Below are positions 53,440 through 63,200 of a DNA stretch of 64,000 nucleotides, piece by piece (the stretch's first letter is position 1; each line of letters opens with the position of its first letter). The notes beneath the pieces are model-generated. The model did not search any database, was not told the origin of the DNA, and saw nothing but the letters and a program-made list of their open reading frames with translations. Position numbers and translations under genes: made by a program. The stretch comes from Lentilactobacillus farraginis DSM 18382 = JCM 14108 (GTDB lineage Bacteria; Bacillota; Bacilli; Lactobacillales; Lactobacillaceae), in assembly GCF_000583655.1 (NCBI RefSeq), contig NZ_BAKI01000008.1, forward strand, positions 16,223-80,222. Direction: 5' to 3'.

Positions 53440-55094
53440 ATGATTGTGTCTCCAAAGATTAAATTGTGGCTGTCAACGCATTCCTATCTGCTTTTCTTCC
53501 TACTGATCAGTATCTGGTTTATGGGCTTCGTCAGCTATACATCGCCGTTATTTTACTTTGACTACTCTCCCGACAACAACTGTTTCTTCACGGTTGGTAA
53601 AGCACTCATGCACGGGGTCCTGCCTTATCGGGACGTCTTTGAGCAAAAGGGGCCCTATGTTTACTTGATGCACGGGATTGCCTATCTAATGAGCAGCCGG
53701 TCATTGTTGGGCATGCTGCCGTTCGAAACCCTAAGTTCCTTTTTGTCGATGTACATAGTTTACAAAATCGCGCGCATGTTCACTTTTCATCTGGCTGCCT
53801 GTGCAATTGCCATCTTTATTCCGGTATTTCAGCTGTTTCACCCTTACTATAACTACGGTGATACGGTTGAATCACTCCTGTTTCCGGCCATGCTGGCATT
53901 GATTTATACACTGTTAAAGGGTGATCAGAACCGCTTCACTATTCCCCGCCGGCTCTGGTGTCTGCAGGCTTTCTGGTCGGTCTGACATTTTTTATGAAAT
54001 ACACCCTGCTGGGCGGTTGGATTATTTTTTATCTAGCGATGTTTGGCTATTATTTCAAACATAAATCGTGGCAGGAAATGAAAAAGTTAGTCAGCTGGAG
54101 CCTGCTGGGATTTCTAATCGCAACCTTACCGTGGTTAATTTTCTTTATAGCCACTCATTCACTGACAGCTTTCTTTCACGTTTATTTTTACGAAAACATG
54201 CATATTTACATGCTCTCTGACAATTCGATCTTTGCCAAATTTATCGAATCACTCACCATTTACAGCAGTTTTCTCCGCCAAGATCCGTTAATCTTTGTCT
54301 GCGGCTTTGTCGGGTATGTCTACCTGCTTTTTACCAAATCTGCTTTTAAAACAACTTGGGGAAAAATGCTGTTTGTGATGATGATGGTTGTTAACGCAGC
54401 CTTCATCGTTTATGGCTACCATCCCGGTCAGGTCTACCAATACTATGAGCTGGCGTTTTTCCCTTACCTGGCTATTCCAAGTGTTTTCGCGTTTGTGAAC
54501 GCTATTCAGAAATTTAAAGTCACCATCAATGAACGAAACGAATCAGTTGTTCTTCTGAGCTGCGCGCTTCTCAGCTTTTTTCTGGTATTAGGCGTTAATG
54601 ATAATATTTTAAATTCCAAAATCTTTCCGAATAACAGCTCCGTTACCCTAAACCAAACCAACAAACCACAACAGCCCGCCCAGATTGAATTCGGTAATTT
54701 AATGCGGTCTCAAAGCAAGGGCCGGCCAACCTTACTAAACTACGGCTCGATTGATATGGGCTTTTACACGACTTCCGGGGCGCTGCCAAGCACCTACTAT
54801 TTCCAAAACTACAACATTGCTTACGATAAGGCACCACAGATTCTGAATAGTCAATTTGATGTCATTAAAAAAAGCCGCGTGCAATGGGTTGTCTTGAATA
54901 CACCGGCTGGCAAACAGATTAACAAATGGCGTGGCTATCCGGGGGCCAAAGGTAAAATCACCAGTGGTAACATTAATCCCGGTACTAAAAAAATCGCCAA
55001 GGTCTTATTAAAAAACTATCGAATCGTGACCAACCACACGCAAACGTTCGAAGGGGCCAACGTCACATACTGGCTGCTTAAAAGACGCGATTAG
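53440..55094 (+). pseudogene. GT-C type glycosyltransferase, membrane-bound (frameshifted)
   Basis: A reconstructed protein of about 552 residues with 10-12 helices. The first frame has FDYSPDNNCFFTVGKALMHGVLPYRDVFEQKGPYVY, the first external loop with acidic residues and Y-R-D-x-F-E-x-K-G-P, typical for GtrII/ArnT-like polyprenyl-phosphate-sugar transferases. The second frame continues from SAGFLVGLTFFMKYTLLGGW to a C-terminal soluble domain. One C is missing in the run near 53943. The start (GTG 53437 or ATG 53440) lacks a strong ribosome site. It probably decorates wall or membrane glycans with sugars; the acceptor is unknown. Confidence 0.78.
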
Positions 55095-55145
55095 TTTTAA
55101 ACATCAACAAGCACTGCCGTTTTCGTTACTTTACAACATTAAGTG

Positions 55146-55511
55146 TTACGTTTTGTGAAACTCTTTTAGCTGGTTCAAACCAGCAATAATTGATTTTTTC
55201 GAAAACCCGCCTTCAAGTAATTGGGCATCACTAAGTTCGTTCAGTGATGCATAAAGCCAAATTCCCAGTGCTGTAAACTGGTCGTCCGTCATGGCATATT
55301 GCAAGCTTAATAACCGCTCGGCTGCACCAGCATACTGCTTTTTGTCAATCAATGACTGCAACTCTGTTTGATGCGGCAGCTTTTGTTCCTGCCTTGCCGG
55401 GAAAATAATTTCAGTTTGGGAATGGCCACCCTTACCGTGCGCCAAAATATAGCCCAATCCTTCCGCAAATGCTCTAATCTGACGAAGAATAAAATCACTT
55501 TCGTCCTGCAT
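55146..55511 (-). CDS. DUF6483-like small cytoplasmic protein
   Basis: A 121-residue soluble protein found widely in lactobacilli. It begins MQDESDFILRQIRAFAEGLGYIL and has KKQYAGAAERLLSLQYAM, a helical pattern like a TPR-type pair. The ATG 55511 was chosen by GGGGGTG upstream. The function is unknown. It is convergent with the glycosyltransferase gene. Confidence 0.75.
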   Translation of the reverse strand: MQDESDFILRQIRAFAEGLGYILAHGKGGHSQTEIIFPARQEQKLPHQTELQSLIDKKQYAGAAERLLSLQYAMTDDQFTALGIWLYASLNELSDAQLLEGGFSKKSIIAGLNQLKEFHKT

Positions 55512-55619
55512 GAACGGCACCCCCTTTTAACTATAACAATACCATACAAAGGCATATTAATTGCCTTCCACCTTCCCCTGAATTAAGATTAAGTTAATGA
55601 TTGTGAAACTGATAATTTG

Positions 55620-55826
55620 ATGGCTTATAAAGTGGATGATGATATGACTTTCAATCGACATTTTTATAAAACATTTCCGTTTTGGTGTGGCTTGGTTATT
55701 TTGACTAATCTGTTGTTGATGGGTGAGTGTCGGCTTTTTGGTGCTTTTTGGTGGTACCACATTATCTGCACGTTTATCGGCCTCATCATGATTCTATATT
55801 CATTTGTCGCGTCAAGTTCGGAATAG
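55620..55826 (+). CDS. Small membrane protein, possible
   Basis: About 68 residues with two hydrophobic segments, FPFWCGLVILTNLLLMGE and HIICTFIGLIMILYSFVAS, preceded by a polar N-terminus. There is no clear ribosome site before ATG 55620; an internal ATG at 55644 has a slightly better context (GTGGATGATGAT). A frame on the opposite strand covers the same bases and extends to 55900. I favour the rightward one because of its membrane-protein pattern, but either may be spurious. Confidence 0.4.
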   Translation: MAYKVDDDMTFNRHFYKTFPFWCGLVILTNLLLMGECRLFGAFWWYHIICTFIGLIMILYSFVASSSE

Positions 55827-56020
55827 CTATTCATCACGTCTCGGGCAGCCCATTGGTAAGCTGTCTGCGGCGTGATTTTTGTCAGCGAATGCTTATCCAT
55901 GTCTAATTTCTAATCTTCCTTAAGCTTGGGCCACAAATCAAGAAATCAGTTCATCTAACAACCGACAATGTTATATAATGACGATGTTTGCCATATCCGG
56001 TTCAGAAAGGATTTTTGTTG

Positions 56021-57229
56021 ATGAGAAAACACGTTTTTACCGTCGTTGGTTTGGGATTGCTGCTTGGATCAGCTTGGATTACCACGCCACAGACAACTGC
56101 TCGGGCTAAAACCAAAAGTAGTTACCAAATCGTCAAATCAAAGGACTACTCTCACGTATACAGCGATAAAAAACACGCGGTCCGCTTGCCGTTTCATGCC
56201 AAGTCAGCCAAAACAGCCTATATGTGGAACGCCCATCACACTAAAAAACTGCATAATTTAAAAAACTATCAGGCAACCACTTGGTTTCTTGCTAAAAGCG
56301 TCGTTTTAAAATACGGCCAGCATAAACGGGTTTATTATCAAGTAAAGAACACAACCCACGCCATTAGTGGCTATGTTTGGAAGGGCTATTTGGCGAAGGG
56401 ATACAGTCCCAAAGGATATCAGATCGTCGAACAAAAGTGGGCCAACCAGTCCGGTTCCTATTACCCAAGGTATTATGGTCAGGACGTTAAAATGTGGAAT
56501 TATAACCACACCAAGGTCCGCGTCCACTTAAAGAATTTCCCCGGAATGAACTGGTACCGAACCGAAACGGTCGTTATGCGACATGGCAAGAAACGTGCCG
56601 TCTATTACTACTTAAGCGGCACGCTCCGGGGAAATGGCCGAACAGTTGGCGGCTACGTTTGGCGCGGCTACTTAAAGCGGGGAACCAATCCCAACCACAC
56701 CGGCCAAAATTATGTTCCAATCGATGACTTCATCGGCGACAACGACTACAATCAATACGTTCAGACTGCCAAGTATCAAAAACTGGCCAAACAAATCGCG
56801 GCCTTGTTTCCGAACAGCAAAATTGATTACGGCCTTTCAAGAATCGCGGCTTACAATTACGACGCCGCCAATCAATCCATCATGAGCGATGAAAACGTCA
56901 AACCGATCGGTACTGGTGGTTACGGTAATATCAAAGCCTTTCCGGACATCGACCGGTACCTGCTCAAACATTCGTCATGGTCAAACGCCAAAAAGCTGAA
57001 CGCAGTTAAAACCATGTTGGATCAAGCTGGTTATGATGCCACCAAGCGGGCCTCGATGACCGATTATCAAATTGGGATTCAAATTATCGATAATATACCG
57101 GATATTCTGGGACAGATTGTTGCCAGCGACGGTGACGGCTATGCCAACGGTTATGCCATTATCGTCGGCCAACAGGATGCCAGCGGTAATTCAGAAAATA
57201 ATGATAAATCATTTTTCTATTACAATTAA
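56021..57229 (+). CDS. Secreted surface protein with two N-terminal SH3-like repeats
   Basis: 402 residues. The signal peptide is MRKHVFTVVGLGLLLGSA with cleavage after TTARA. Two repeats of about 90-100 residues (roughly 33-130 and 135-228) each contain an aromatic motif ending in GYVWKGYL or GYVWRGYLKRG. This resembles the SLAP/GW-like wall-binding repeats of lactobacilli. The remaining C-terminal 170 residues contain a conserved-looking DFIGDNDYNQYVQTA region and YANGYAIIVGQQ, which I do not recognise. The ATG 56021 has AAAGGATT upstream. It is probably non-covalently wall-bound. Confidence 0.82.
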   Translation: MRKHVFTVVGLGLLLGSAWITTPQTTARAKTKSSYQIVKSKDYSHVYSDKKHAVRLPFHAKSAKTAYMWNAHHTKKLHNLKNYQATTWFLAKSVVLKYGQHKRVYYQVKNTTHAISGYVWKGYLAKGYSPKGYQIVEQKWANQSGSYYPRYYGQDVKMWNYNHTKVRVHLKNFPGMNWYRTETVVMRHGKKRAVYYYLSGTLRGNGRTVGGYVWRGYLKRGTNPNHTGQNYVPIDDFIGDNDYNQYVQTAKYQKLAKQIAALFPNSKIDYGLSRIAAYNYDAANQSIMSDENVKPIGTGGYGNIKAFPDIDRYLLKHSSWSNAKKLNAVKTMLDQAGYDATKRASMTDYQIGIQIIDNIPDILGQIVASDGDGYANGYAIIVGQQDASGNSENNDKSFFYYN

Positions 57230-57253
57230 TGCTTGAACAAATCCAACTTAAAA

Positions 57254-57317
57254 AACCACCTGATATTTGCAATCACCGGTTAACCTGACAGGTCTTTCAA
57301 ATATCAGGTGGCTTTTT
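57254..57317 (+). terminator. Rho-independent terminator
   Basis: CCACCTGATATTTG pairs with CAAATATCAGGTGG, followed by CTTTTT. It begins 25 bases after the surface protein stop. Confidence 0.9.
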
Positions 57318-57422
57318 ATGCCAACCCAATTCAATGCACAGTTTCGATTATCGAAAGTCGGCCAATCGCGCTATAATAAACACAGTCAATTTTCAGAAAA
57401 TCATTTAAAAGGAAGTGGTTCC

Positions 57423-58352
57423 ATGGCACTCGGTCAACTTGCTAATCAGATCGGATTGATGTTTGTCCTGATGCTGGTCGGCGTCCTAATCAACAAACTC
57501 GGCTTCATGCAAACGCAAACGTCAAACGATCTCACAAATATTTTGTTGTATATTGTATCGCCCTGCTTAATTATCGGTGCGTTTGAACAGCACTACTCCG
57601 CTAGTCGTATGAAACAGCTCGTCCTGGTTTGCATTGGCATTTTTATTTTTTACATAATCGAAATTATTGTTTCAAAGCTCGCTTTTGGCCGCATCAGCAA
57701 TATCAACCTCCGTCGAATTACCCAATATGGCAGTATTTATTCCAACGCCGGCTTTATGGGGGTCCCGCTAACCAGTGCCCTCTTTGGCAACAGCGGGGTC
57801 TTCTTTGCGGTCGCCTCTTTGGCCGGCTTCAATATTTTCAGTTGGACACACGGCGTCTCATTATTTAAAACCGGTCAAAAGACGACCGATCGGTGGCAAA
57901 ACTTCCGTGAAATTATTGTTAATCCAAACATCATCGCCATTCTGATCGGGCTGATTTTTTTCCTATTTTCATTTCAACTGCCGGGCCCGGCAAACGAAGT
58001 CGTCAAGTACATTAGTTCCATTAACACGCCGCTTTCAATGATTGTTATCGGCAATAGCTTGGGAAACATCAAGCTCAACCGTCAACTAATCGATTGGCAT
58101 TTGTGGCTGGCACTCTTCTTTCGTAACGTCCTCTTTCCAATCATTGCCATTATGGTCCTTCAACTGCTCACTGTGTCGGGAGTCGCACTATACACAACCG
58201 TCTTAATGGCTGCCTGTCCCGCCGCTGGTCTGGTAGTATTATTTACTCTGCAGGCATACGGTGACACCAGCCCGGCGGTAGCTTTGATGAGTCTGTCGAC
58301 CATTTTGAGCTTAATAACGATTCCATTGGTATTTGCCCTAATAAAACTTTAA
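57423..58352 (+). CDS. AEC (auxin efflux carrier) family transporter
   Basis: A 309-residue protein with ten helices in two inverted halves. The family features are the N-terminal LMLVGVLINKLGFMQTQTSNDLTN, the first discontinuous-helix region YSNAGFMGVPLTSALFG and the second half's MIVIGNSLGNI and MAACPAAGLVV. Members export or import organic acids such as malate. The ATG 57423 has AAAGGAAG upstream. The gene sits between a surface-protein gene and a bidirectional terminator. Confidence 0.9.
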   Translation: MALGQLANQIGLMFVLMLVGVLINKLGFMQTQTSNDLTNILLYIVSPCLIIGAFEQHYSASRMKQLVLVCIGIFIFYIIEIIVSKLAFGRISNINLRRITQYGSIYSNAGFMGVPLTSALFGNSGVFFAVASLAGFNIFSWTHGVSLFKTGQKTTDRWQNFREIIVNPNIIAILIGLIFFLFSFQLPGPANEVVKYISSINTPLSMIVIGNSLGNIKLNRQLIDWHLWLALFFRNVLFPIIAIMVLQLLTVSGVALYTTVLMAACPAAGLVVLFTLQAYGDTSPAVALMSLSTILSLITIPLVFALIKL

Positions 58353-58359
58353 AACCAGT

Positions 58360-58404
58360 CAAAAACGCTTTCAATTCTATTAACAAAATTGAGAGCCGTT
58401 TTTG
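58360..58404. terminator. Bidirectional terminator between AEC and dsdA
   Basis: CAAAAACG...TCAATT pairs with AATTGA...CGTTTTTG. A and T tracts lie on both sides between convergent genes. Confidence 0.85.
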
Positions 58405-58446
58405 ATAATCATTAATTTCATTTTTATAAATCTGAATTTTTACCAG

Positions 58447-59748
58447 CTACTTTATCAACGATTCACCCTTTTGGTAATTGGCCAATCGTTCACTTTCCGG
58501 CATCATATTGCCACCGGTTGCCCAAACAATATGGGTAGCGTTCTCACTATTAAACGCCGGTACGTTTTTTATAACGGGGGCAATGGCTGTAAATCCGGCC
58601 GCTGCCGACGGCTCAACCACAATCTGTTGGGTATCCATTAACTGGGCAACGTTGCGGTAAATGTCATCGTCTTGGAACGTCACACTGCCAAATAACAAGG
58701 TCCGCATCACCTTACCTGCCAATCTGGATGGGCGACCAACCGCCAAGCCGTCAGCCGCGGTTAATCCATCTAAACCGATGTCGTAAACCGAAATGTGATT
58801 ATTCAAACCCGTCATCATCCCCAGTGTTACCGACGGCACGTGGGTTGGCTCACAAAAGACCGCGTGGACGTATGGCCCCAAAATCATTTTCAAGCCAAAC
58901 GTGACGCCACTGGGACTGCCACCAACACCCGCAGGTAGATAAACTAATACAGGGTGCTTTCGGTCAACTTTAATATGCTGGTCCTTTAACTGCTTTTGAA
59001 GTCGAACAGCCGCCACCGCATAACCTAAGAAAAGGGTCGTCGAACCCTCGTCATCGACAAAGTGACAATAGGGATCTTTTTGAGCATCCTCTCTTGCCTG
59101 GGGAATAACGTGTGAAAAGTCAGTATCAAATTCTTTAACCGTCACACCATTCGCCCGCAGTTTATCTTTCTTCCACTGCCGGGCATCGTGAGACATATAT
59201 ACCGTCGTCTTGAATCCAAAAGTTGCCGCGACAATCCCAACACTCAACGCCAAGTTGCCGGTTGACGCAACAATTACACCATACTTGGCAAAAAGCCGGC
59301 GATACTTTTCGGTTGCCAAAACCCGATAGTCATCCATATAAGCCAGGTCCGTATGCCGCATGGCTACTTGCTCGGCAAATTTAAGTACTTCATAAATGCC
59401 GCCCCGGGATTTAATCGAGCCGGAAATCGGTAGTTGGCTATCCGCTTTCAAATATAATTTTCCCGCCAAATTCTGATGATACATATTCTCCCATGCAGCC
59501 TGCATCTGATCAAGCCGGATTAATGGTGATTCGATAATCCCCTTCATTTTAGCTGTTTCCGGAAAAACTGTTGCTAAATATGGGGCAAATCGCTCCCATC
59601 GGGCAACGGCATCAAAAATGTCAGCTTGGGAAAATGGCAATTCAGCTTGCTGTCCATAGTCGGGATTCCGCCAAAAAATCGGGTGTTCACTCATCAGATC
59701 CTTCACTTGGGGATATTCAGTAACCAGCGATGTTTGATCCATATCCAT
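58447..59748 (-). CDS. dsdA: D-serine ammonia-lyase
   Basis: A PLP enzyme of about 433 residues that converts D-serine to pyruvate and ammonia (EC 4.3.1.18). The PLP lysine lies in [10 protein letters not shown] near residue 111, the phosphate-binding glycine loop in [10 protein letters not shown], and [13 protein letters not shown] and VEPSAAAGF also match. The length fits DsdA. The start is ATG 59748 (AGAGG 4 bases away) or ATG 59742 (10 bases away). It likely removes inhibitory D-serine and yields pyruvate. No DsdX/DsdC neighbours are present. Confidence 0.93.
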   Translation of the reverse strand: MDMDQTSLVTEYPQVKDLMSEHPIFWRNPDYGQQAELPFSQADIFDAVARWERFAPYLATVFPETAKMKGIIESPLIRLDQMQAAWENMYHQNLAGKLYLKADSQLPISGSIKSRGGIYEVLKFAEQVAMRHTDLAYMDDYRVLATEKYRRLFAKYGVIVASTGNLALSVGIVAATFGFKTTVYMSHDARQWKKDKLRANGVTVKEFDTDFSHVIPQAREDAQKDPYCHFVDDEGSTTLFLGYAVAAVRLQKQLKDQHIKVDRKHPVLVYLPAGVGGSPSGVTFGLKMILGPYVHAVFCEPTHVPSVTLGMMTGLNNHISVYDIGLDGLTAADGLAVGRPSRLAGKVMRTLLFGSVTFQDDDIYRNVAQLMDTQQIVVEPSAAAGFTAIAPVIKNVPAFNSENATHIVWATGGNMMPESERLANYQKGESLIK

Positions 59749-59858
59749 CAATCCTCTCCGTTTATTATCAAGAATAGTATACGGCAGGATATTGATGTTA
59801 GATTTTATTACATAATTCTTTAAAAAAGCTTAACCATGGTATCAAGGACATGTCATTA

Positions 59859-60671
59859 TCAAGCAGTTTGATCGGGGAGTGACTCTTTTTGCAATTTTCC
59901 CGTCCGCATATAATAGCCATACAATGAATTGACCAGGTAAGCAAACCACAGGGCCATAATAATGGGATTAAAATTAATCGTCCAAAGCAGCAATTCCGCC
60001 ACGTTACCGACAATCCACAACAACCATTGGCTCGCGCCGTACCGCAAGACCATCAGTAATTGGGCGAACACTTGAACCACAACACTGATTGCGTCAATCC
60101 AAGGGTGTGGATCGAGGGTGGTCGACAAGAACGGTACCCGTTTCAAAAACAACCCCAGTGCCAGCCAACCAACGAGAACGGCGAACGCCAAAATCCCCCA
60201 GCCAATACCGGATAATTCCTTCACCTGAACCAGGTCCTGTTGTTTTGCTTTGGTCTTCAAATTCTTTGATGTCCACTCATAGATACCAATAAATTCAAGA
60301 ATAAAGAAATACATATTCAAATAGACCTCGCCATAGAGATGGTTGGCGAACGATACGTAAATATAACTGACATTATTCAAAATTGCCCAAAAATAATTGG
60401 TAATCTTGCCATCGGCACAAACTACCACACTGATAATTCCGGTAATTCCGGCAAATAGCCCCACCATACCAATGACCGAGGTATCAGGTTTCAACGTGAC
60501 GTTTCCATTTGAGAAAAACAGGAAAAACGAACCAATCTGAATTGCCACCAACAATAACAGATACAGGCTGCGGGCCCGACTCATCTGAAAAACATCTTTA
60601 ACAATCTGCGTCGGCCCAAAAGAAAGGCGCACGGCCCTTTTAACAACTGTTTCAACAGGAACTTTTTCCAT
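59859..60671 (-). CDS. pnuC: Nicotinamide riboside/mononucleotide transporter PnuC
   Basis: A 270-residue membrane protein with seven to eight helices that facilitates uptake of nicotinamide riboside, to be trapped by intracellular phosphorylation. Family motifs are VVCADGKITNYFWAILNNVSYIYVSFANHLYGEVYLNMYFFI and the later WIVGNVAELLLW. The ATG 60671 was chosen by GGGAG 9 bases upstream. The promoter carries two 14-base direct repeats that probably bind a NAD-responsive repressor. It is monocistronic. Confidence 0.93.
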   Translation of the reverse strand: MEKVPVETVVKRAVRLSFGPTQIVKDVFQMSRARSLYLLLLVAIQIGSFFLFFSNGNVTLKPDTSVIGMVGLFAGITGIISVVVCADGKITNYFWAILNNVSYIYVSFANHLYGEVYLNMYFFILEFIGIYEWTSKNLKTKAKQQDLVQVKELSGIGWGILAFAVLVGWLALGLFLKRVPFLSTTLDPHPWIDAISVVVQVFAQLLMVLRYGASQWLLWIVGNVAELLLWTINFNPIIMALWFAYLVNSLYGYYMRTGKLQKESLPDQTA

Positions 60672-60700
60672 TCTAATCAACTCCCAAAATAAAAGTTTAT

Positions 60701-60739
60701 TTTACTTTTATTATTAAAGGTAAAATTTACTTTTATTAT
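60701..60739. promoter_or_regulatory. Direct-repeat operator upstream of pnuC
   Basis: TTTACTTTTATTAT occurs twice (60701-60714 and 60726-60739), 25 bases apart. Each copy is preceded by AAAG(T/G)T so that it forms an imperfect inverted repeat with the following ACTTT. It lies 30-68 bases upstream of the pnuC start. A NAD-linked regulator is plausible. Confidence 0.55.
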
Positions 60740-60814
60740 GGTACGATGGTCACCATAAATCAATCACTGATGGCCATTTTTTCAAATTCTTTTTTGCCAA
60801 ATAACGAATTATCT

Positions 60815-61324
60815 TTATTCTGCAGACCGCGCTGTTTTCTTAATCAGCCAATATCCCAAAAAGAGTGGGCCAAATAATAGTAATAACAGGTTAAGAAAGA
60901 AACCCTTCGCCAGCTTAAACAGCCAATCCGTAACCCCTTGGTATGATTGCGTGCTGGCATGCATATACTCCCACGGATTCGCGGTAACCCCATTAGCCGA
61001 CCAGTCCCGGTTCTTATGATTCGCCTGGGCATCTGAATGATGCAAGCGAAGTGCCCGATCTTTATAAGTTTCAAACTGCGCAGTTTTATCATTAGAAACC
61101 TGGGCAAAATAGATTCTTATAATAGGAAGCATAACTAATAGATTAAACAAAAAATAAACGTCCAACGCCTTGAAATCCAAAGCCATCCGCAGTATTCCCC
61201 AGCCACTTCCGGATTCAAAATACGGCAATCGGACAGCACCGTCATAAAGATATACCAAATACAACGCAATCGCGCCACTTATCACATAGTAAACATACTT
61301 TAAGCTAAGTAAAACCCGTTTCAT
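60815..61324 (-). CDS. Membrane protein of unknown function, ABC-linked
   Basis: 169 residues with an N-terminal helix (LKYVYYVISGAIALYLVYLY), a second near residues 55-75 (DVYFLFNLLVMLPIIRIYF), a long charged cytoplasmic part with TYKDRALRLHHSDAQANHKNRD, and a C-terminal helix (FFLNLLLLLFGPLFLGYWLI). The ATG 61324 has GGAGTGGG upstream. It follows the ABC ATPase gene by 28 bases, so it is probably the third gene of that operon. No family is recognised. Confidence 0.72.
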   Translation of the reverse strand: MKRVLLSLKYVYYVISGAIALYLVYLYDGAVRLPYFESGSGWGILRMALDFKALDVYFLFNLLVMLPIIRIYFAQVSNDKTAQFETYKDRALRLHHSDAQANHKNRDWSANGVTANPWEYMHASTQSYQGVTDWLFKLAKGFFLNLLLLLFGPLFLGYWLIKKTARSAE

Positions 61325-61351
61325 CGCCACCCACTCCTTCAGCCGTTTAGC

Positions 61352-62031
61352 TTATAGTACCGTTTGATCCTGCTTGATGTATGCATCAACCAGGTTATCG
61401 GTCCCTTCCTTCCGTAGAAATTCAGAAGGTGAACCGGCAAATCGAATTTGACCAGCCTTCAAGAAAAGAAGGTGGTATTGATCATTATTAATATTTTGAA
61501 ATTGATGAGACGTCATAATAACCCGTTTTCCTCGTTGATTTAAATGTTGGATCTCGGTCATTACCCGTTTAGCCATTTTGGGGTCCAACCCACTTTCCGG
61601 CTCGTCAAACAAGTACAACTGTCGGTCCAGTCTGGAAATCGCGTTAATCATCACCAATCGTCGCTGACCACCAGAAAGTTCACCATATTTGGTATCCGCC
61701 AGCGGTTGGAGTGTTTCTGGCAAATCGGTTGGTTGAAACTTTCCCCGAAAGCCGCCGACCCCCATCACCATTTTCATTGTCTGAAATACCGTCGCTTCGA
61801 AGATAAACGGCACACCTTGGGGTTGATAGGCAATTTGTTTAAATTCGGGGAAGCCTTGAAAATAAGCCGGTTCACGTTTATTGACCGTAGCGATGAAGTC
61901 CAACAGCGTGGTTTTACCAACCCATTTGGTCCCAGCAAAATATTCACTTTATCATCAACAAAATCAGCACTCAGGGATTGAAATAACGACCGTCCATTGG
62001 CCAATGTATACGTAAAATTCCGGATTTGCAT
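61352..62031 (-). pseudogene. ABC transporter ATP-binding protein (frameshifted in Walker A)
   Basis: A reconstructed ATPase of about 227 residues. The first frame (ATG 62031, AGGAGCG upstream) reaches Walker A and breaks inside it: LGPNGVGKTTLLDFIA needs one more G near 61921-61923. The second frame has the Q-loop YQPQGVPF, signature LSGGQRRLV, Walker B QLYLFDEPESGLD and H-loop MTSHQ. It powers the ABC-2 permease encoded just upstream. Because the break is one base in a G run inside an invariant motif, sequencing error is likely. Confidence 0.85.
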
Positions 62032-62046
62032 GATAAAACGCTCCTA

Positions 62047-62805
62047 TCAACGACTTGTCCGAGAAGCCAAACTCATTTTTGAGATAATCAGATTCCCAAG
62101 AATAATATAGGCAGCTCCAACAACTAACAATAAAGTACCAGCGAATAATGATTGGGAATGCTGGAGAAATAATGAATAAGCAGTTTCTTGAAAATCAACT
62201 GGATTGATAAAAGTCACAATCGTTGTTACCAACGGCGATTTAAAGGTAATGGTTCCCAAAGCCAGCGCCGCAAAAATATAGCCGGTTAGATACATTGTCA
62301 ACGTTCGTGCTTTTATTGGTAAAATTAAAATAACGGTCGTGAAGAAAGCAATAATTGGAATCAAAATAAAGTTTATCAGCCAAAAAATGCCAATCAGTGC
62401 TAAGAGTCTGTCCGACGGCCGATAAATTAAAATTGCCAAAACATCAAACAATGCAATTTCAATTTGAATAATCATCACCTGAGGAATCAAATTGGCGTAA
62501 TAAATCAGCCGCTTATCCCCAGAGATAAATGTATACATTTTTAAAAAATTATTTTCGCGCATCTGAAAAATCGTAACGGTAATTTGGTTAATAACACCCG
62601 TAAGCATTATATAAGCCCAAAAGCCAAATAAATTACTAAGAATTTCAGACGCTGGCGTCACCCCGCCAGCCGCAAATTTGCGCCAGGAAATTGCCAAAAA
62701 ATAAGCCGCCGGAAACACCAACGTGTATAGAAAAACAACTTTGTCTTCCAACGCCAGTCGAAATTCAAACTCGCTTAAACTGCGTAACTTATGGAGCACC
62801 AGCAT
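62047..62805 (-). CDS. ABC-2 type permease
   Basis: About 252 residues with six predicted helices and the ABC-2 pattern of a cytoplasmic amphipathic start (LHKLRSLSEFEFRLAL), paired long helices and a short re-entrant region. It is the first gene of a three-gene operon with the ATPase and a membrane protein. The start may be ATG 62805 or GTG 62799; the latter is better spaced from AGAGG. The substrate is unknown. Confidence 0.78.
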   Translation of the reverse strand: MLVLHKLRSLSEFEFRLALEDKVVFLYTLVFPAAYFLAISWRKFAAGGVTPASEILSNLFGFWAYIMLTGVINQITVTIFQMRENNFLKMYTFISGDKRLIYYANLIPQVMIIQIEIALFDVLAILIYRPSDRLLALIGIFWLINFILIPIIAFFTTVILILPIKARTLTMYLTGYIFAALALGTITFKSPLVTTIVTFINPVDFQETAYSLFLQHSQSLFAGTLLLVVGAAYIILGNLIISKMSLASRTSR

Positions 62806-63166
62806 CACCTCTAACGGTATTTTCTTATTATGTTAGAGGTATATGAGAATAAAAGCAAGGTGACAAATGTCATAAATTAAATTCAATCCAGTCAAGCTTA
62901 TTCTCTAAGTTCGTACACCGTTTACGAACCGCGCCGATTCAAGTTTCCAAGCACGCTTCCCAGATTCTTCAACAATATTGTTTCAATTATGTAATAGTGC
63001 CAATTAATAAAATCAACTAAATCAACATTCCTTGAATTGCCTGCAGCATTTCATCACTATTACACGACGTTCTTCCTATATTTAACGGCCATAAGGCACT
63101 GGGAAACCAGTTCGTGCTCGATTGTGAACCTGTTTGTACACTTGTTTGCATTTAAGTTGTGTTAAA
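62806..63166. other. Intergenic region with a 7-bp inverted repeat
   Basis: About 360 bases with no convincing gene. GTTCGTA (62909-62915) and TACGAAC (62923-62929), 7 bases apart, is the only clear symmetry; it could be an operator for the leftward ABC operon. Confidence 0.35.
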
Positions 63167-63195
63167 AAGGTGTCCCCCACAACGGCAGACACCTT
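63167..63195 (-). terminator. Rho-independent terminator after tenA
   Basis: AAGGTGTC (63167-63174) pairs with GACACCTT (63188-63195), and TTTTTAA follows on the minus strand. It begins 6 bases after the tenA stop. Confidence 0.85.
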
Positions 63196-63200
63196 ATGAA

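Noticed and set aside
55664..55900. A 78-codon leftward frame beginning MDKHSLTKITPQ
   Set aside because: Its second half is the mirror of the two-helix rightward frame and looks like antisense of membrane segments; the first 25 residues alone are too little to support a gene.
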